Source: Arthrobacter sp. JZ12 (GTDB lineage Bacteria; Actinomycetota; Actinomycetes; Actinomycetales; Micrococcaceae). Taken from it: a stretch of DNA of 64,000 nt. The notes under the pieces were generated by a model. It was given only the letters and a program-made list of their open reading frames with translations. It was not told the DNA's origin and made no database searches. This document shows, piece by piece, positions 36,859 through 44,904 of this stretch. Made by a program: the position numbers and the translations under genes. The number at the start of each line of letters is the position of its first letter. The first letter of the stretch is position 1. Where the stretch lies: contig NZ_CP045246.1 in the NCBI RefSeq assembly GCF_035189165.1, positions 2,294,001 through 2,358,000 on the forward strand. Reading direction: 5' to 3'.

Positions 36859-37584
36859 TCAGGCGGTGAGGCCGAGCAGGCTCATACGGCGGGAATGGTT
36901 GCGGGTCAGCTGGGCGAAGAGCTGCGCTGTCTCACGTTCATGGTCGGCTGTCTCCCCAGCGAACAGGAGGCCACCGAGGAACTGCCGTTCGATGCCGACC
37001 CGCTGGGCCTGCGTGAGCGCTTCGCCCACAAGCCTCCTCCCCCACAGGGCCAGCCTTGAGGCGAGCCGGGGGTCGTCGGCGAGCGCCCCCTTCAGCCGTG
37101 ACTGCAGCAGTTCGCTCTGCTCTTCGGTGGACTGGACCTGGGCGATGATGCTCCGCGTGTCCTCGTCCAGGCTGCCCGCAAGCGCGGTGTAAAAGTCACT
37201 GGATATTGCGTCAATGACGTAGGCCTTCATCAGGGACTCATACCAGTCGGCAGGCCGGGTGCGCTCATGGAAGGAGTCAACGGAGGCCTGGAAGGGCGCC
37301 ATCGCATCCTCGGCGTCCACACCCATCTCGGCGAGGTGAGCGCTCACCAGTTCGAAATGTTGGAACTCGGTGACCGCGAGCCTCCCGAGGGCGGCCTTGT
37401 CACGCAGGGTCGGCGAAAACCGGGCGTCGGACGAGAGCCGCTCGAACGCGGACAGTTCACCGTAGGCCATCACGCCGAACAGGTCCACGACAAAGCTGTC
37501 GGGACGCCCAGGACCATTGGCCCGCCCGCCTGCCGAGGCCTTCGACGGAGGGCCTGCAGGGGTTCGAGGGTGCAAGGCAGTCAT
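36859..37584 (-). CDS. Ferritin-like-fold protein (MiaE-like hydroxylase superfamily)
   Basis: 241 residues from the ATG at 37584. Helical sequence with spaced Glu/His typical of a di-iron four-helix bundle: LFGVMAYGELSAFERLS, LAVTEFQHFELVSAHLAEMG, ADWYESLMKAYVIDAISSDF, and a last helix with HERETAQLFAQL. Corresponds to the conserved protein next to rhlE in mycobacteria. TACGCT lies seven bases before the ATG, suggesting a leaderless mRNA divergent from the RNB gene. Substrate unknown; metal binding is inferred from spacing only. Confidence 0.82.
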   Translation of the reverse strand: MTALHPRTPAGPPSKASAGGRANGPGRPDSFVVDLFGVMAYGELSAFERLSSDARFSPTLRDKAALGRLAVTEFQHFELVSAHLAEMGVDAEDAMAPFQASVDSFHERTRPADWYESLMKAYVIDAISSDFYTALAGSLDEDTRSIIAQVQSTEEQSELLQSRLKGALADDPRLASRLALWGRRLVGEALTQAQRVGIERQFLGGLLFAGETADHERETAQLFAQLTRNHSRRMSLLGLTA

Positions 37585-37651
37585 GCAATCCAGCGTACCC
37601 GCACGCATTTCTACCCGCAGATTTGTCCGTACCTTGTACTAAGTTGTCACT

Positions 37652-39270
37652 GTGCCCTATTCGCATCTGGATCTGAGCAACCGCGACTCGCAGATCCAGC
37701 TGACCGCGGCCCTGGAAAAGCTGCGGCAGGAGCTGGAACTGCGAGGTGAGTTTCCGCCTGAGGTGCTGGCGGAGGCGCGTTCAGCTGTGCAGCGGCATTC
37801 GCCCCCTGCACGGGACCTCTCGGCCCTGGGCTTCATCACCGTAGACCCGCCCGGGTCAACCGATCTGGACCAGGCCTTCCACCTGGAACGGGCCGGCTCG
37901 GGCTACCGCGTCTGGTACGCCATCGCCGATGTTCCGGCCTTCGTTGTCCCGGGCGGCGCCATCGATGCCGAGGCCAGGCTCCGCGGGCAGACGATGTATG
38001 CACCGGATGGACGAATTTCGCTCCACCCCGAGATCATCGCCGAAGACGCCGCAAGCCTTCTGCCCGGCCGGGAACGGTCCGCCTTCGTATGGGAATTCCA
38101 GCTCGACGAGGATGCGCAGGTCCAGTCTGTCAGCGTCGAACGCGCGGTGGTCCGCAGCCGCGCCCAGCTGACCTACCAGCAGGTCCAGGAAGACATCGAC
38201 TCCGGAGGCGCAGCAGAGAACCTGAGGCTGCTGAAGGAGATCGGCATCAAGCGGATCCTTCTGGAGAAGGAACGCGGAGGCGCAAGCCTCAATCTCCCCG
38301 AGCAGGAAATAGCGCACGACGGCGAGCGGTACTTCATCGTCACCCGTCCCCGCTGGCGGCGGAAGATTGGAATGCCCAGTTGTCCCTGATGACCGGCATG
38401 GCTGCTGCGGAGATCATGCTTGAGGGCAGGGTGGGGATCCTTCGCACCATGCCCGCACCCGATGAGACCTCGCTTGCCCGCTTCCGGCACCAGGCCCGCG
38501 CGCTTGGCCGTTCGTGGCCGCACACGGTTCCCTATGGTGAGTTCCTCCGAAGCCTCGACACCTCCGACCCGCGGCAGTTGTCGCTCATGCACGCTGCTGC
38601 CTCCCTCTTCCGCGGAGCCGGTTACACGGCTTTCGACGGCGAGATCCCCGAGGCAGTGGATCAGGCCGCCATCGCCGCTCCGTACGCCCACACCACAGCC
38701 CCGCTCCGGCGTCTCGTGGACCGCTTCGTGCTGGTGATCTGCGAGGCGCTGTGCGCCGGCAGGGAGGTCCCTGACTGGGTTCGCGCTGCCCTGCCGCAAT
38801 TGAACGCCCTGATGTCGTCGTCGAACCAGTTGGCCTCCCGCCTGGAAAGCGGAGCCATCGCGGCTGTGGAGGCGGCGCTGCTGAGCAACAGAGTGGGTGA
38901 GGAGTTTGACGCCGTCGTCATCAGCGCGTCGCGTCCGGTTCCGCCGGCGGATGCCGAGCGCGACGGAGCCGTGTCCGGCAACGGGAAGAACGGCGAAGCA
39001 AAGAACGGCAACGGCCGCAACGGCAACGGGAATGGAAAAAACGGGAACGGCAAGAACGGCAACGGCAAGAACGGGAACGGCGGGCCGCACGGCATCATTC
39101 AAATCGCCGACCCCGCCGTTGAGGCCCGCTGTGACGGCGTGATGACGGCCGGCGAGGCTGTCCGGGTCCGACTGGTGACAGCGGACATTGGGCGTCGCGA
39201 GCTGCGCTTCGAACTGGTCGCTGCCATCCCGCAGACCACGGCGTCAGAGAGCGAGAGCGCAGCAGGGTAG
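37652..39270 (+). pseudogene. RNB-domain (RNase II/R-type) ribonuclease, apparent one-base frameshift
   Basis: The gene starts at GTG 37652 (TAAGTT six bases upstream). The catalytic segment ITVDPPGSTDLDQAF retains three of the usual four Asp; the last is Gln. In the start frame it stops at 38389 soon after YFIVTRP, but the downstream frame continues without break from PLAAEDWNAQLSLMTG to 39270. Moving between frames needs one extra base in a run of four C (38348-38351). Repaired, the protein is about 539 residues. It may be a sequencing error, a real mutation or a -1 shift. An Asn-Gly/Lys repeat of 36 residues lies in the C-terminal third. Confidence 0.85.
38977..39084 (+). repeat. Asn-Gly / Lys-Asn-Gly low-complexity repeat inside the RNB gene
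   Basis: An imperfect trinucleotide-pair repeat based on AACGG(C/G) and AAGAACGG(C/G) encodes 36 residues made almost only of Asn, Gly and Lys. It is located between the catalytic part and the C-terminal domain of the RNase. The length is a multiple of three, and copy-number slippage would often stay in frame. Confidence 0.9.
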
Positions 39271-39278
39271 ACTTGGGT

Positions 39279-39524
39279 GCGTAGTAATGGATGCCCGGTC
39301 GTTCTTTTGATGAACTTGCGTCGGAATTTGAGCCGACACTCGACCCGCAGTACCTACGCGATCTTGAGTTTTACCAGCTCTAGGCGGAATACACCGCGTC
39401 AGAGCCGCCGTTGATAGCCCGCGATCGGCTTCCACTGGACGCCCTGCCCCGTCCTGCTCCGAATGGCCCTTCGAGGCCGTCGTCGAGCCCGGCCGCGGCA
39501 GTGCCTAATTGAACGGTAGTACGA
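39279..39524 (+). promoter_or_regulatory. Structured leader upstream of rhlE
   Basis: A TAGACT -10-like hexamer (39268-39273) would start transcription near 39280, about 245 bases before the rhlE start. The leader can fold: GCGTAG (39279-39284) with CTACGC (39354-39359) enclosing GTCGG (39320-39324) with CCGAC (39333-39337); then GGCGG (39383-39387) with CCGCC (39405-39409). It also holds a 30-codon ORF. I match it to no known riboswitch. Confidence 0.45.
39291..39383 (+). CDS. Candidate 30-codon leader ORF before rhlE
   Basis: ATG at 39291 to TAG at 39383. The peptide begins MPGRSFDELASEFEP and ends RDLEFYQL; it is acidic and could form an amphipathic helix. No Shine-Dalgarno sequence is seen; an ATG at 39287 opens a seven-codon frame and another at 39310 a basic frame, so three short ORFs overlap here. 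Codons are richer in A/T at third positions than in neighbouring genes, which argues for an RNA role or a leader peptide rather than an ordinary protein. Confidence 0.35.
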   Translation: MPGRSFDELASEFEPTLDPQYLRDLEFYQL

Positions 39525-41141
39525 GTGACCATAGACAACCATCACCTCCATGCAGACAACAGCGACGACGAAATCTTCGTCGAAGAGACGCTTGTCAGCA
39601 CTGAAGAGCCGCACCACGAGGCGCCGGAGACATTTGCGGACTTCAACGTGCGCGCTGACATCGTCGAATCGCTTGCCGATGCCGGAATCATCCACCCCTT
39701 CCCCATCCAGGCAATGACGCTGTCGATTGCTCTGGAAGGCCACGACATCATCGGGCAGGCGAAGACCGGAACCGGCAAGACACTCGGGTTCGGCGTGCCG
39801 GCAATTCAGCGTGTGGTCGGCCCCTCCGACGACGGCTATGACAAGTTGCCCGCACCGGGAGCCCCGCAGGCGCTGGTCGTAGTACCCACGCGCGAGCTCG
39901 CTGTCCAGGTTGCCGACGACCTGACCAAGGCGTCGAAGAAGCGCAACGCGCGCATTGTGACCATCTACGGCGGCCGGGCCTATGAGCCCCAGATCGAAGC
40001 CCTCAAGAAGGGGACGGAGATTGTGGTCGGTACACCGGGCCGGTTGATCGACCTGTACCGACAGAAGATCCTGTCGCTGAAGAATGTCCGCATTGTTGTC
40101 CTTGACGAAGCTGACGAAATGCTGGACCTCGGGTTCCTGCCCGATGTCGAAACCCTCATGTCCGCAACGCCTCCGGTCCGCCAGACCCTCCTGTTCTCCG
40201 CCACCATGCCGGGCCCGGTCGTGGCAATGGCACGCCGGTACATGTCGCACCCCACGCACATCCGGGCAGCTGACCCCGAGGACGACGGCGCCACGAAGAA
40301 GGACATCCGGCAGCTCATCTACCGTGCTCATAGCCTGGACAAGGACGAGGTCGTGGCCCGCATCCTGCAGGCCGAGGGACGCGGCCGGACCATCATCTTC
40401 ACTAAGACCAAGCGCACGGCCGCGAAGCTGTCCGAAGAACTGGTTGACCGCGGCTTCGCTGCCGGTGCCATCCACGGTGACCTCGGCCAGGGAGCGCGCG
40501 AGCAGGCTTTGCGTGCCTTCCGCGGAGACAAGATCGACGTTCTGGTGGCTACCGAGGTCGCGGCCCGCGGCATCGACGTCGAGGACATCACCCACGTCAT
40601 CAACTTCCAGTGCCCCGAGGATGAAAAGGCCTACCTGCACCGCGTCGGACGTACCGGCCGCGCAGGCAAGAAGGGTACCGCCATCACCTTCGTGGACTGG
40701 GACGAGGTTCCGCGTTGGGGCCTGATCAACAAGGCGCTCGGCCTGGACCAGGCTGAGCCGGTGGAAACATACTCCTCATCCCCGCACCTTTACACCGACC
40801 TGGACATTCCGGAGGGCACCAAGGGCCGTCTCCCCCGCAGCCAGCGCACACTCGCCGGCATCGGTGCGGAAAAGATCGAAGACCTGGGTGAGACCGGCAA
40901 GAAGGGCGGACGCTCCCGCTCAGGCGGGCGGCGGAGCGGTTCCGCGTCCGGGTCCGGGACGGAGGAGCGGTCGCGCGGCCGCAGCCGTTCCGGTGGCCCC
41001 AACGGCGCCAAGGCTGCAGCGAGCGAGGAACGCAGCGATGCCGAGGCAAGCCAGCGCACCGAGCGCATTGAACGCACGAGGCGCTCCCGCACCCGACGCC
41101 GCAACGGCGAGGTCGTAACCAAGCCCACCGCCGAGGGCTGA
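39525..41141 (+). CDS. rhlE: DEAD-box ATP-dependent RNA helicase, RhlE type
   Basis: 538 residues, GTG start. Motifs: Q motif with FPIQAMTL, AKTGTGKTLGFG (I), VVPTREL (Ia), VVGTPGRLIDLY (Ib), VLDEADEMLDLGF (II), LFSATMPGP (III), IIFTKTKRTA (IV), TEVAARGIDVED (V) and HRVGRTGRAGKKG (VI). The last 110 residues are a basic Arg/Ser/Gly tail likely to bind RNA. An RNA-remodelling helicase for ribosome assembly or mRNA turnover, next to an RNB ribonuclease and behind a long leader. Six bases separate its stop from the methyltransferase gene. Confidence 0.92.
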   Translation: MTIDNHHLHADNSDDEIFVEETLVSTEEPHHEAPETFADFNVRADIVESLADAGIIHPFPIQAMTLSIALEGHDIIGQAKTGTGKTLGFGVPAIQRVVGPSDDGYDKLPAPGAPQALVVVPTRELAVQVADDLTKASKKRNARIVTIYGGRAYEPQIEALKKGTEIVVGTPGRLIDLYRQKILSLKNVRIVVLDEADEMLDLGFLPDVETLMSATPPVRQTLLFSATMPGPVVAMARRYMSHPTHIRAADPEDDGATKKDIRQLIYRAHSLDKDEVVARILQAEGRGRTIIFTKTKRTAAKLSEELVDRGFAAGAIHGDLGQGAREQALRAFRGDKIDVLVATEVAARGIDVEDITHVINFQCPEDEKAYLHRVGRTGRAGKKGTAITFVDWDEVPRWGLINKALGLDQAEPVETYSSSPHLYTDLDIPEGTKGRLPRSQRTLAGIGAEKIEDLGETGKKGGRSRSGGRRSGSASGSGTEERSRGRSRSGGPNGAKAAASEERSDAEASQRTERIERTRRSRTRRRNGEVVTKPTAEG

Positions 41142-41147
41142 CCGTTC

Positions 41148-42047
41148 ATGGTTGACGCTGCGGTCCATCCGGCCTGGACGCCGGATGGACCGAACCTCGT
41201 GGTGCATGCCGACAACCTGGAGTACCTCGCAGGATTACCGGACGGTTCCTTCACGATGATTTACGTGGACCCTCCGTTCAACACCGGGCGGGCCCAGCGG
41301 CGGCAGCAGACAACTATGGTCAGAAGCGCACCCGGCGAGGGCGACCGGATCGGGTTCAAGGGCCTTAGCTACTCGACCGTCAGGGGCATGCTGGCGAGCT
41401 ACGACGATGCTTTCGAGGACTACTGGGAGTTCCTGGCCCCGCGCCTTGCCGAAGCCTGGCGCCTGCTGGCTGACGACGGAACCCTCTACGTTCACCTGGA
41501 CTACCGCGAGGTGCACTACGCCAAGGTGATGCTGGACATGCTTTTCGGCAGGGCTAGCTTCCTCAACGAGATCATCTGGGCGTACGACTACGGTGCCCGT
41601 GCCCGCCGCCGTTGGCCGGCCAAGCACGACAACATCCTTGTCTACGTGAAGGATCCCGAGGGTTACTACTTCAACAGCGATGAAGTGGACCGTGAACCTT
41701 ACATGGCCCCGGGCCTGGTAACCCCCGAAAAGGCCGCGCTCGGCAAGCTTCCCACCGACGTGTGGTGGCATACGATCGTCTCGCCCACCGGAAGGGAAAA
41801 GACCGGCTACCCCACGCAGAAGCCCGAGGGCCTGATACGCCGGGCGGTCGCAGCAAGCAGCAGGCCGGGCGACTGGGTCCTGGACTTCTTCGCGGGATCA
41901 GGCACCCTGGGCGCCGCAGCCGGAAAGCTCGACCGAAGGTTCGTCTGCGTGGACAGCAATCCCCAGGCCATCGAAGTGATGGAGCGCCGCCTGGCGCCCT
42001 GGCTTGTCGAAACCGACCGGGACGGCGTCCCCGTCGCGACCGGATAA
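41148..42047 (+). CDS. Orphan DNA (N4/N6) methyltransferase, beta class
   Basis: 299 residues. Catalytic motif IV IYVDPPFNTGR comes first (about 40) and the SAM-binding motif I VLDFFAGSGTLGAAAGKLDR comes near the C-terminus, the order that defines beta-class amino-methyltransferases. The TQKPEGLIRRAV segment (motif X) precedes motif I as usual. No restriction endonuclease or specificity subunit lies nearby, and it follows rhlE directly, so it is probably a solitary chromosomal methyltransferase. The target sequence cannot be told from the protein. Codon use looks like that of its neighbours. Confidence 0.9.
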   Translation: MVDAAVHPAWTPDGPNLVVHADNLEYLAGLPDGSFTMIYVDPPFNTGRAQRRQQTTMVRSAPGEGDRIGFKGLSYSTVRGMLASYDDAFEDYWEFLAPRLAEAWRLLADDGTLYVHLDYREVHYAKVMLDMLFGRASFLNEIIWAYDYGARARRRWPAKHDNILVYVKDPEGYYFNSDEVDREPYMAPGLVTPEKAALGKLPTDVWWHTIVSPTGREKTGYPTQKPEGLIRRAVAASSRPGDWVLDFFAGSGTLGAAAGKLDRRFVCVDSNPQAIEVMERRLAPWLVETDRDGVPVATG

Positions 42048-42060
42048 CCCGACTCCGCCG

Positions 42061-42906
42061 TTAGCGAATGACGCGGCTTCCGGTGCCGAGTTCCTCAAGT
42101 CTGGCCAGAACGTCCGGATGGGTGAGGTTTTCGCCCAGGAGATTGGGCTTACCCGTACCGTGGTAGTCGCTTGAGCCGGTCACCAGCAGGTTGTTCTTCG
42201 CCGCAATGCCCCGCAACTCTTTCCGTCCCTCCTCCGGGTTGTCCCGGTGCTCGATCTCGAGGCCCAGCAGGCCGGCGTCGATCATGGCATGCGTGACGTC
42301 GCTGTCAACGATACGGCCGCGGGAAGAAGCGACGGGGTGCGCGAACACCGGCACACCCCCGGCTGCCCGCACAAGTGCCACGGCATGGACGGGATGCGGC
42401 GCATAGTGTCCCACCCAGTAGGGCGAGCGGGCGCTGAGCATACTCGCAAACGCTTCGCTACGGGTTCCCACCACATTGAGGGACACCAGGGTGTCGGCGA
42501 TGTGGGGCCGGCCGATGGTGGCGCCGTCGGCCACGTGTTCCAGGACGTGCTCCCAGGAGATGGGATAGTCCGCCGCCAGCTTCTCCACCATTCGTTCAGC
42601 GCGCGTGAGCCGTGCATCCCGTGACCGCTCCACCTCGGCGAGCAGCCCGGGATCATCCGGGTTGTGGAGGTAGGACAGCACATGGACGCTGACTCCCGTG
42701 TCCGTTCGGCAGGAAACTTCCATGCCTGGCACCAGCGCCAGTCCCAGGGTCCTGGCTTCCGCCGCCGCCTCAGACCACCCCGCGGTGGAGTCATGATCGG
42801 TCAGCGCGATGACATCAAGCCCTGCCGCTGCGGCCGCGCGCATAAGCTCCGCCGGACTTTCCGTACCGTCGGACACCGTTGAGTGGGCGTGCAGGTCGAT
42901 TCTCAC
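42061..42906 (-). CDS. PHP-domain metal-dependent phosphoesterase
   Basis: 281 residues. PHP motifs: RIDLHAHSTVSDGTESP at the N-terminus, VIALTDHDSTAGWSEA, VPGMEVSCRTD, FAHPVASSRGR and VTGSSDYHG. Closest to the YciV/TrpH group, whose members remove phosphate from 3',5'-nucleoside bisphosphates or act as 5'-3' exonucleases on short RNA. GTG start, with TAGAGT exactly six bases upstream, a likely leaderless mRNA. Confidence 0.9.
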   Translation of the reverse strand: MRIDLHAHSTVSDGTESPAELMRAAAAAGLDVIALTDHDSTAGWSEAAAEARTLGLALVPGMEVSCRTDTGVSVHVLSYLHNPDDPGLLAEVERSRDARLTRAERMVEKLAADYPISWEHVLEHVADGATIGRPHIADTLVSLNVVGTRSEAFASMLSARSPYWVGHYAPHPVHAVALVRAAGGVPVFAHPVASSRGRIVDSDVTHAMIDAGLLGLEIEHRDNPEEGRKELRGIAAKNNLLVTGSSDYHGTGKPNLLGENLTHPDVLARLEELGTGSRVIR

Positions 42907-42935
42907 CGAACAACTCTACGCCTGCGCCGTGGTCG

Positions 42936-44753
42936 TCATCGCCCGGAACGCACCAGTTCCGCGTATCTGGCGCCTCCCTGCGGTCCCGGATGGATCCCGT
43001 CCGAGGCAAAATCGGTGACCGAAGGCGCCGCCCGGTCCCACTCCGCCAGGACCACATTGGGCCGGCCGTCCGCGAACGACCGCATCGTCTCGTTCACCAT
43101 GGGCACCCACTCCCGTGCGCCGTGCGCAGTCACAAGCACCAACTTCCGGTCGGGGCCAATGGCCCTCAGGAGTTCCTCTAGTACCCCAGCGTCAAACTCA
43201 CCGTTGGTACCCAGTCCGACGACGACCACTGGCCGAAGCTTGCCCTGCCTGTCCAGTTCGGCGGCGAGCGCCGGCGCCTCCGACATCTGCCTGCCCACCT
43301 CCGCCTGAACGTCGATGCCGGGCATCTGCTCCACCAGGTGGGGCGCAGCCGCCAGCATCACCGAATCGCCGAGCGCTGTCACAGACCCGCCCTGCAGGGG
43401 GGCGTCGTCCACCGCTTCGGAAGCTGCCGGAGGCTTTTCCGGTGCAGTGTTGGTGGGCTGTGCCGACGGCGCAGGAGTTGCGTTCGCCTCGGCTGCGGCT
43501 TGCTCCGCCGCTGCTTGTCCTGCGGCCAACTGGTCCTCAAGCTGGGTAGTCGCCGGGGACATTGCAACGGCCGTACCGGCCAGTACCGTGACGGAGGCCA
43601 GGGCAGCCGTGCCGCCGATGAGGGCAGGCCGAACTTCCCGCGCACGCCATGATCGAAAGACACCCGCGCCCGACGTACGTACACCGCGGGCCAGGATTGG
43701 CTTCTCCAGGAAGCGCCAGCTCAGTGCCGCGCAAGTGAGTGTCAACGGCACGACGGCGGCGGCCGCCCATGCGTCCGCCTCTGCCGGAAGCCACCCGGTT
43801 ACCAGGACGGTCCAGGGCCAGTGCCACAAATAGATTCCGTAGCTGCGCCTGCCCACCCACTGCAGCGGCCGGCTCGCGAGCAACCCTGCGGCGGCACCTT
43901 CCGGATGACGCAGTATGGCCACGACCAATGCCGTAACCGCCGTGAAGGCGAACATTCCGCCCTGGTAGGCGGCAGCACCGTCGTCGTGCAGGACCACGAA
44001 GAACGCGAGCAGGACGAGCAGTGCGGCAGGAAGCACCACGCGGCTTGCGGCCGGTGCCAGCAGCCTGCCGGTACCAGCCCCGGCGAGTGCTGACCACGCA
44101 CCCAAAAGCAGGCCGAAACCGTGGGTTTCGGTGCCAAAGTACAGCCGGCTCGGATCGGCGGCAGGAGAAAAGTTCAGCGCCATGAGCCCGGCGCTTGCGA
44201 AAGCAGCGGCGAGGACTACGAAAGCAGCGGGCAGCGGAAGCCCGTCTCCCGACCGTACCCGCCAGAGCCTCCAGAGCAGCACCAGCAGAAGGGGCCAGAG
44301 CAGGTAGAACTGCTCCTCGACTGCCAGCGACCACAGGTGAAGCAACAGCGGCGGCTCCGACTCTGCGAAGTAGGTGCCGCCGGAGGCTACCTGCACCCAG
44401 TTGGTGCTGAAGGTCGCAGCACCGAAGGCCTGGCTCCGAAGCTCACGGTCCGCTCCTGTCGGAAACAGCAGTACAAGCGCGAAGGTCACCAGCACCACGG
44501 GAACGAGTGCAGGCACGATCCGTCGGAGCCTGCGGGTCCAGAACGAACGAAGATCGAGGCGGCCGGAAGTGCGCAACTCCTCGGCGGCGAGCGCTGTAAT
44601 GAGGTAGCCGCTCAACACGAAGAAGAGGTCCACGCCGAGGAATCCCCCGGGCAGCGCGCCGGGCGCTAGATGATAGGCAACGACAGCACTGACGGCGATC
44701 GCCCTCAGCCCATCGAGCGGTTTGTTCCGATGCGTCGGCTTGTGCGGCGACAT
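42936..44753 (-). CDS. OatA-like membrane acyltransferase with SGNH esterase domain
   Basis: 605 residues from ATG 44753 (AAAGGA upstream); the frame extends further without need. The N-terminal acyltransferase-3 domain has about ten membrane segments and the motifs LDGLRAIAVSAVVAYH and GGFLGVDLFFVLSGYLI. An Ala/Pro/Glu-rich linker (about 400-450) leads to an extracytoplasmic SGNH domain: GDSVMLAAAPHL, VGLGTNG and SDGIHPG. This layout is that of O-acetyltransferases that modify peptidoglycan, teichoic or other surface glycans. The acceptor is not predictable from sequence. Confidence 0.88.
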   Translation of the reverse strand: MSPHKPTHRNKPLDGLRAIAVSAVVAYHLAPGALPGGFLGVDLFFVLSGYLITALAAEELRTSGRLDLRSFWTRRLRRIVPALVPVVLVTFALVLLFPTGADRELRSQAFGAATFSTNWVQVASGGTYFAESEPPLLLHLWSLAVEEQFYLLWPLLLVLLWRLWRVRSGDGLPLPAAFVVLAAAFASAGLMALNFSPAADPSRLYFGTETHGFGLLLGAWSALAGAGTGRLLAPAASRVVLPAALLVLLAFFVVLHDDGAAAYQGGMFAFTAVTALVVAILRHPEGAAAGLLASRPLQWVGRRSYGIYLWHWPWTVLVTGWLPAEADAWAAAAVVPLTLTCAALSWRFLEKPILARGVRTSGAGVFRSWRAREVRPALIGGTAALASVTVLAGTAVAMSPATTQLEDQLAAGQAAAEQAAAEANATPAPSAQPTNTAPEKPPAASEAVDDAPLQGGSVTALGDSVMLAAAPHLVEQMPGIDVQAEVGRQMSEAPALAAELDRQGKLRPVVVVGLGTNGEFDAGVLEELLRAIGPDRKLVLVTAHGAREWVPMVNETMRSFADGRPNVVLAEWDRAAPSVTDFASDGIHPGPQGGARYAELVRSGR

Positions 44754-44904
44754 AGGTCCTTTGGTGGTCGGCTGCAAAGACATCCTGCGGACAGGCCCCC
44801 GAGCCACCTTACAAAAACCGGGGTCCAGCACCAGCAACCGACGCGGACCGGGCGTGCCCTACTGAACGTTTGGACTGCCACCATGCCGGTGAGACGATGG
44901 GACG

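Noticed and set aside
41148-42047. Restriction-modification system
   Set aside because: Neighbours are rhlE and a PHP phosphoesterase; no endonuclease or specificity gene is near.
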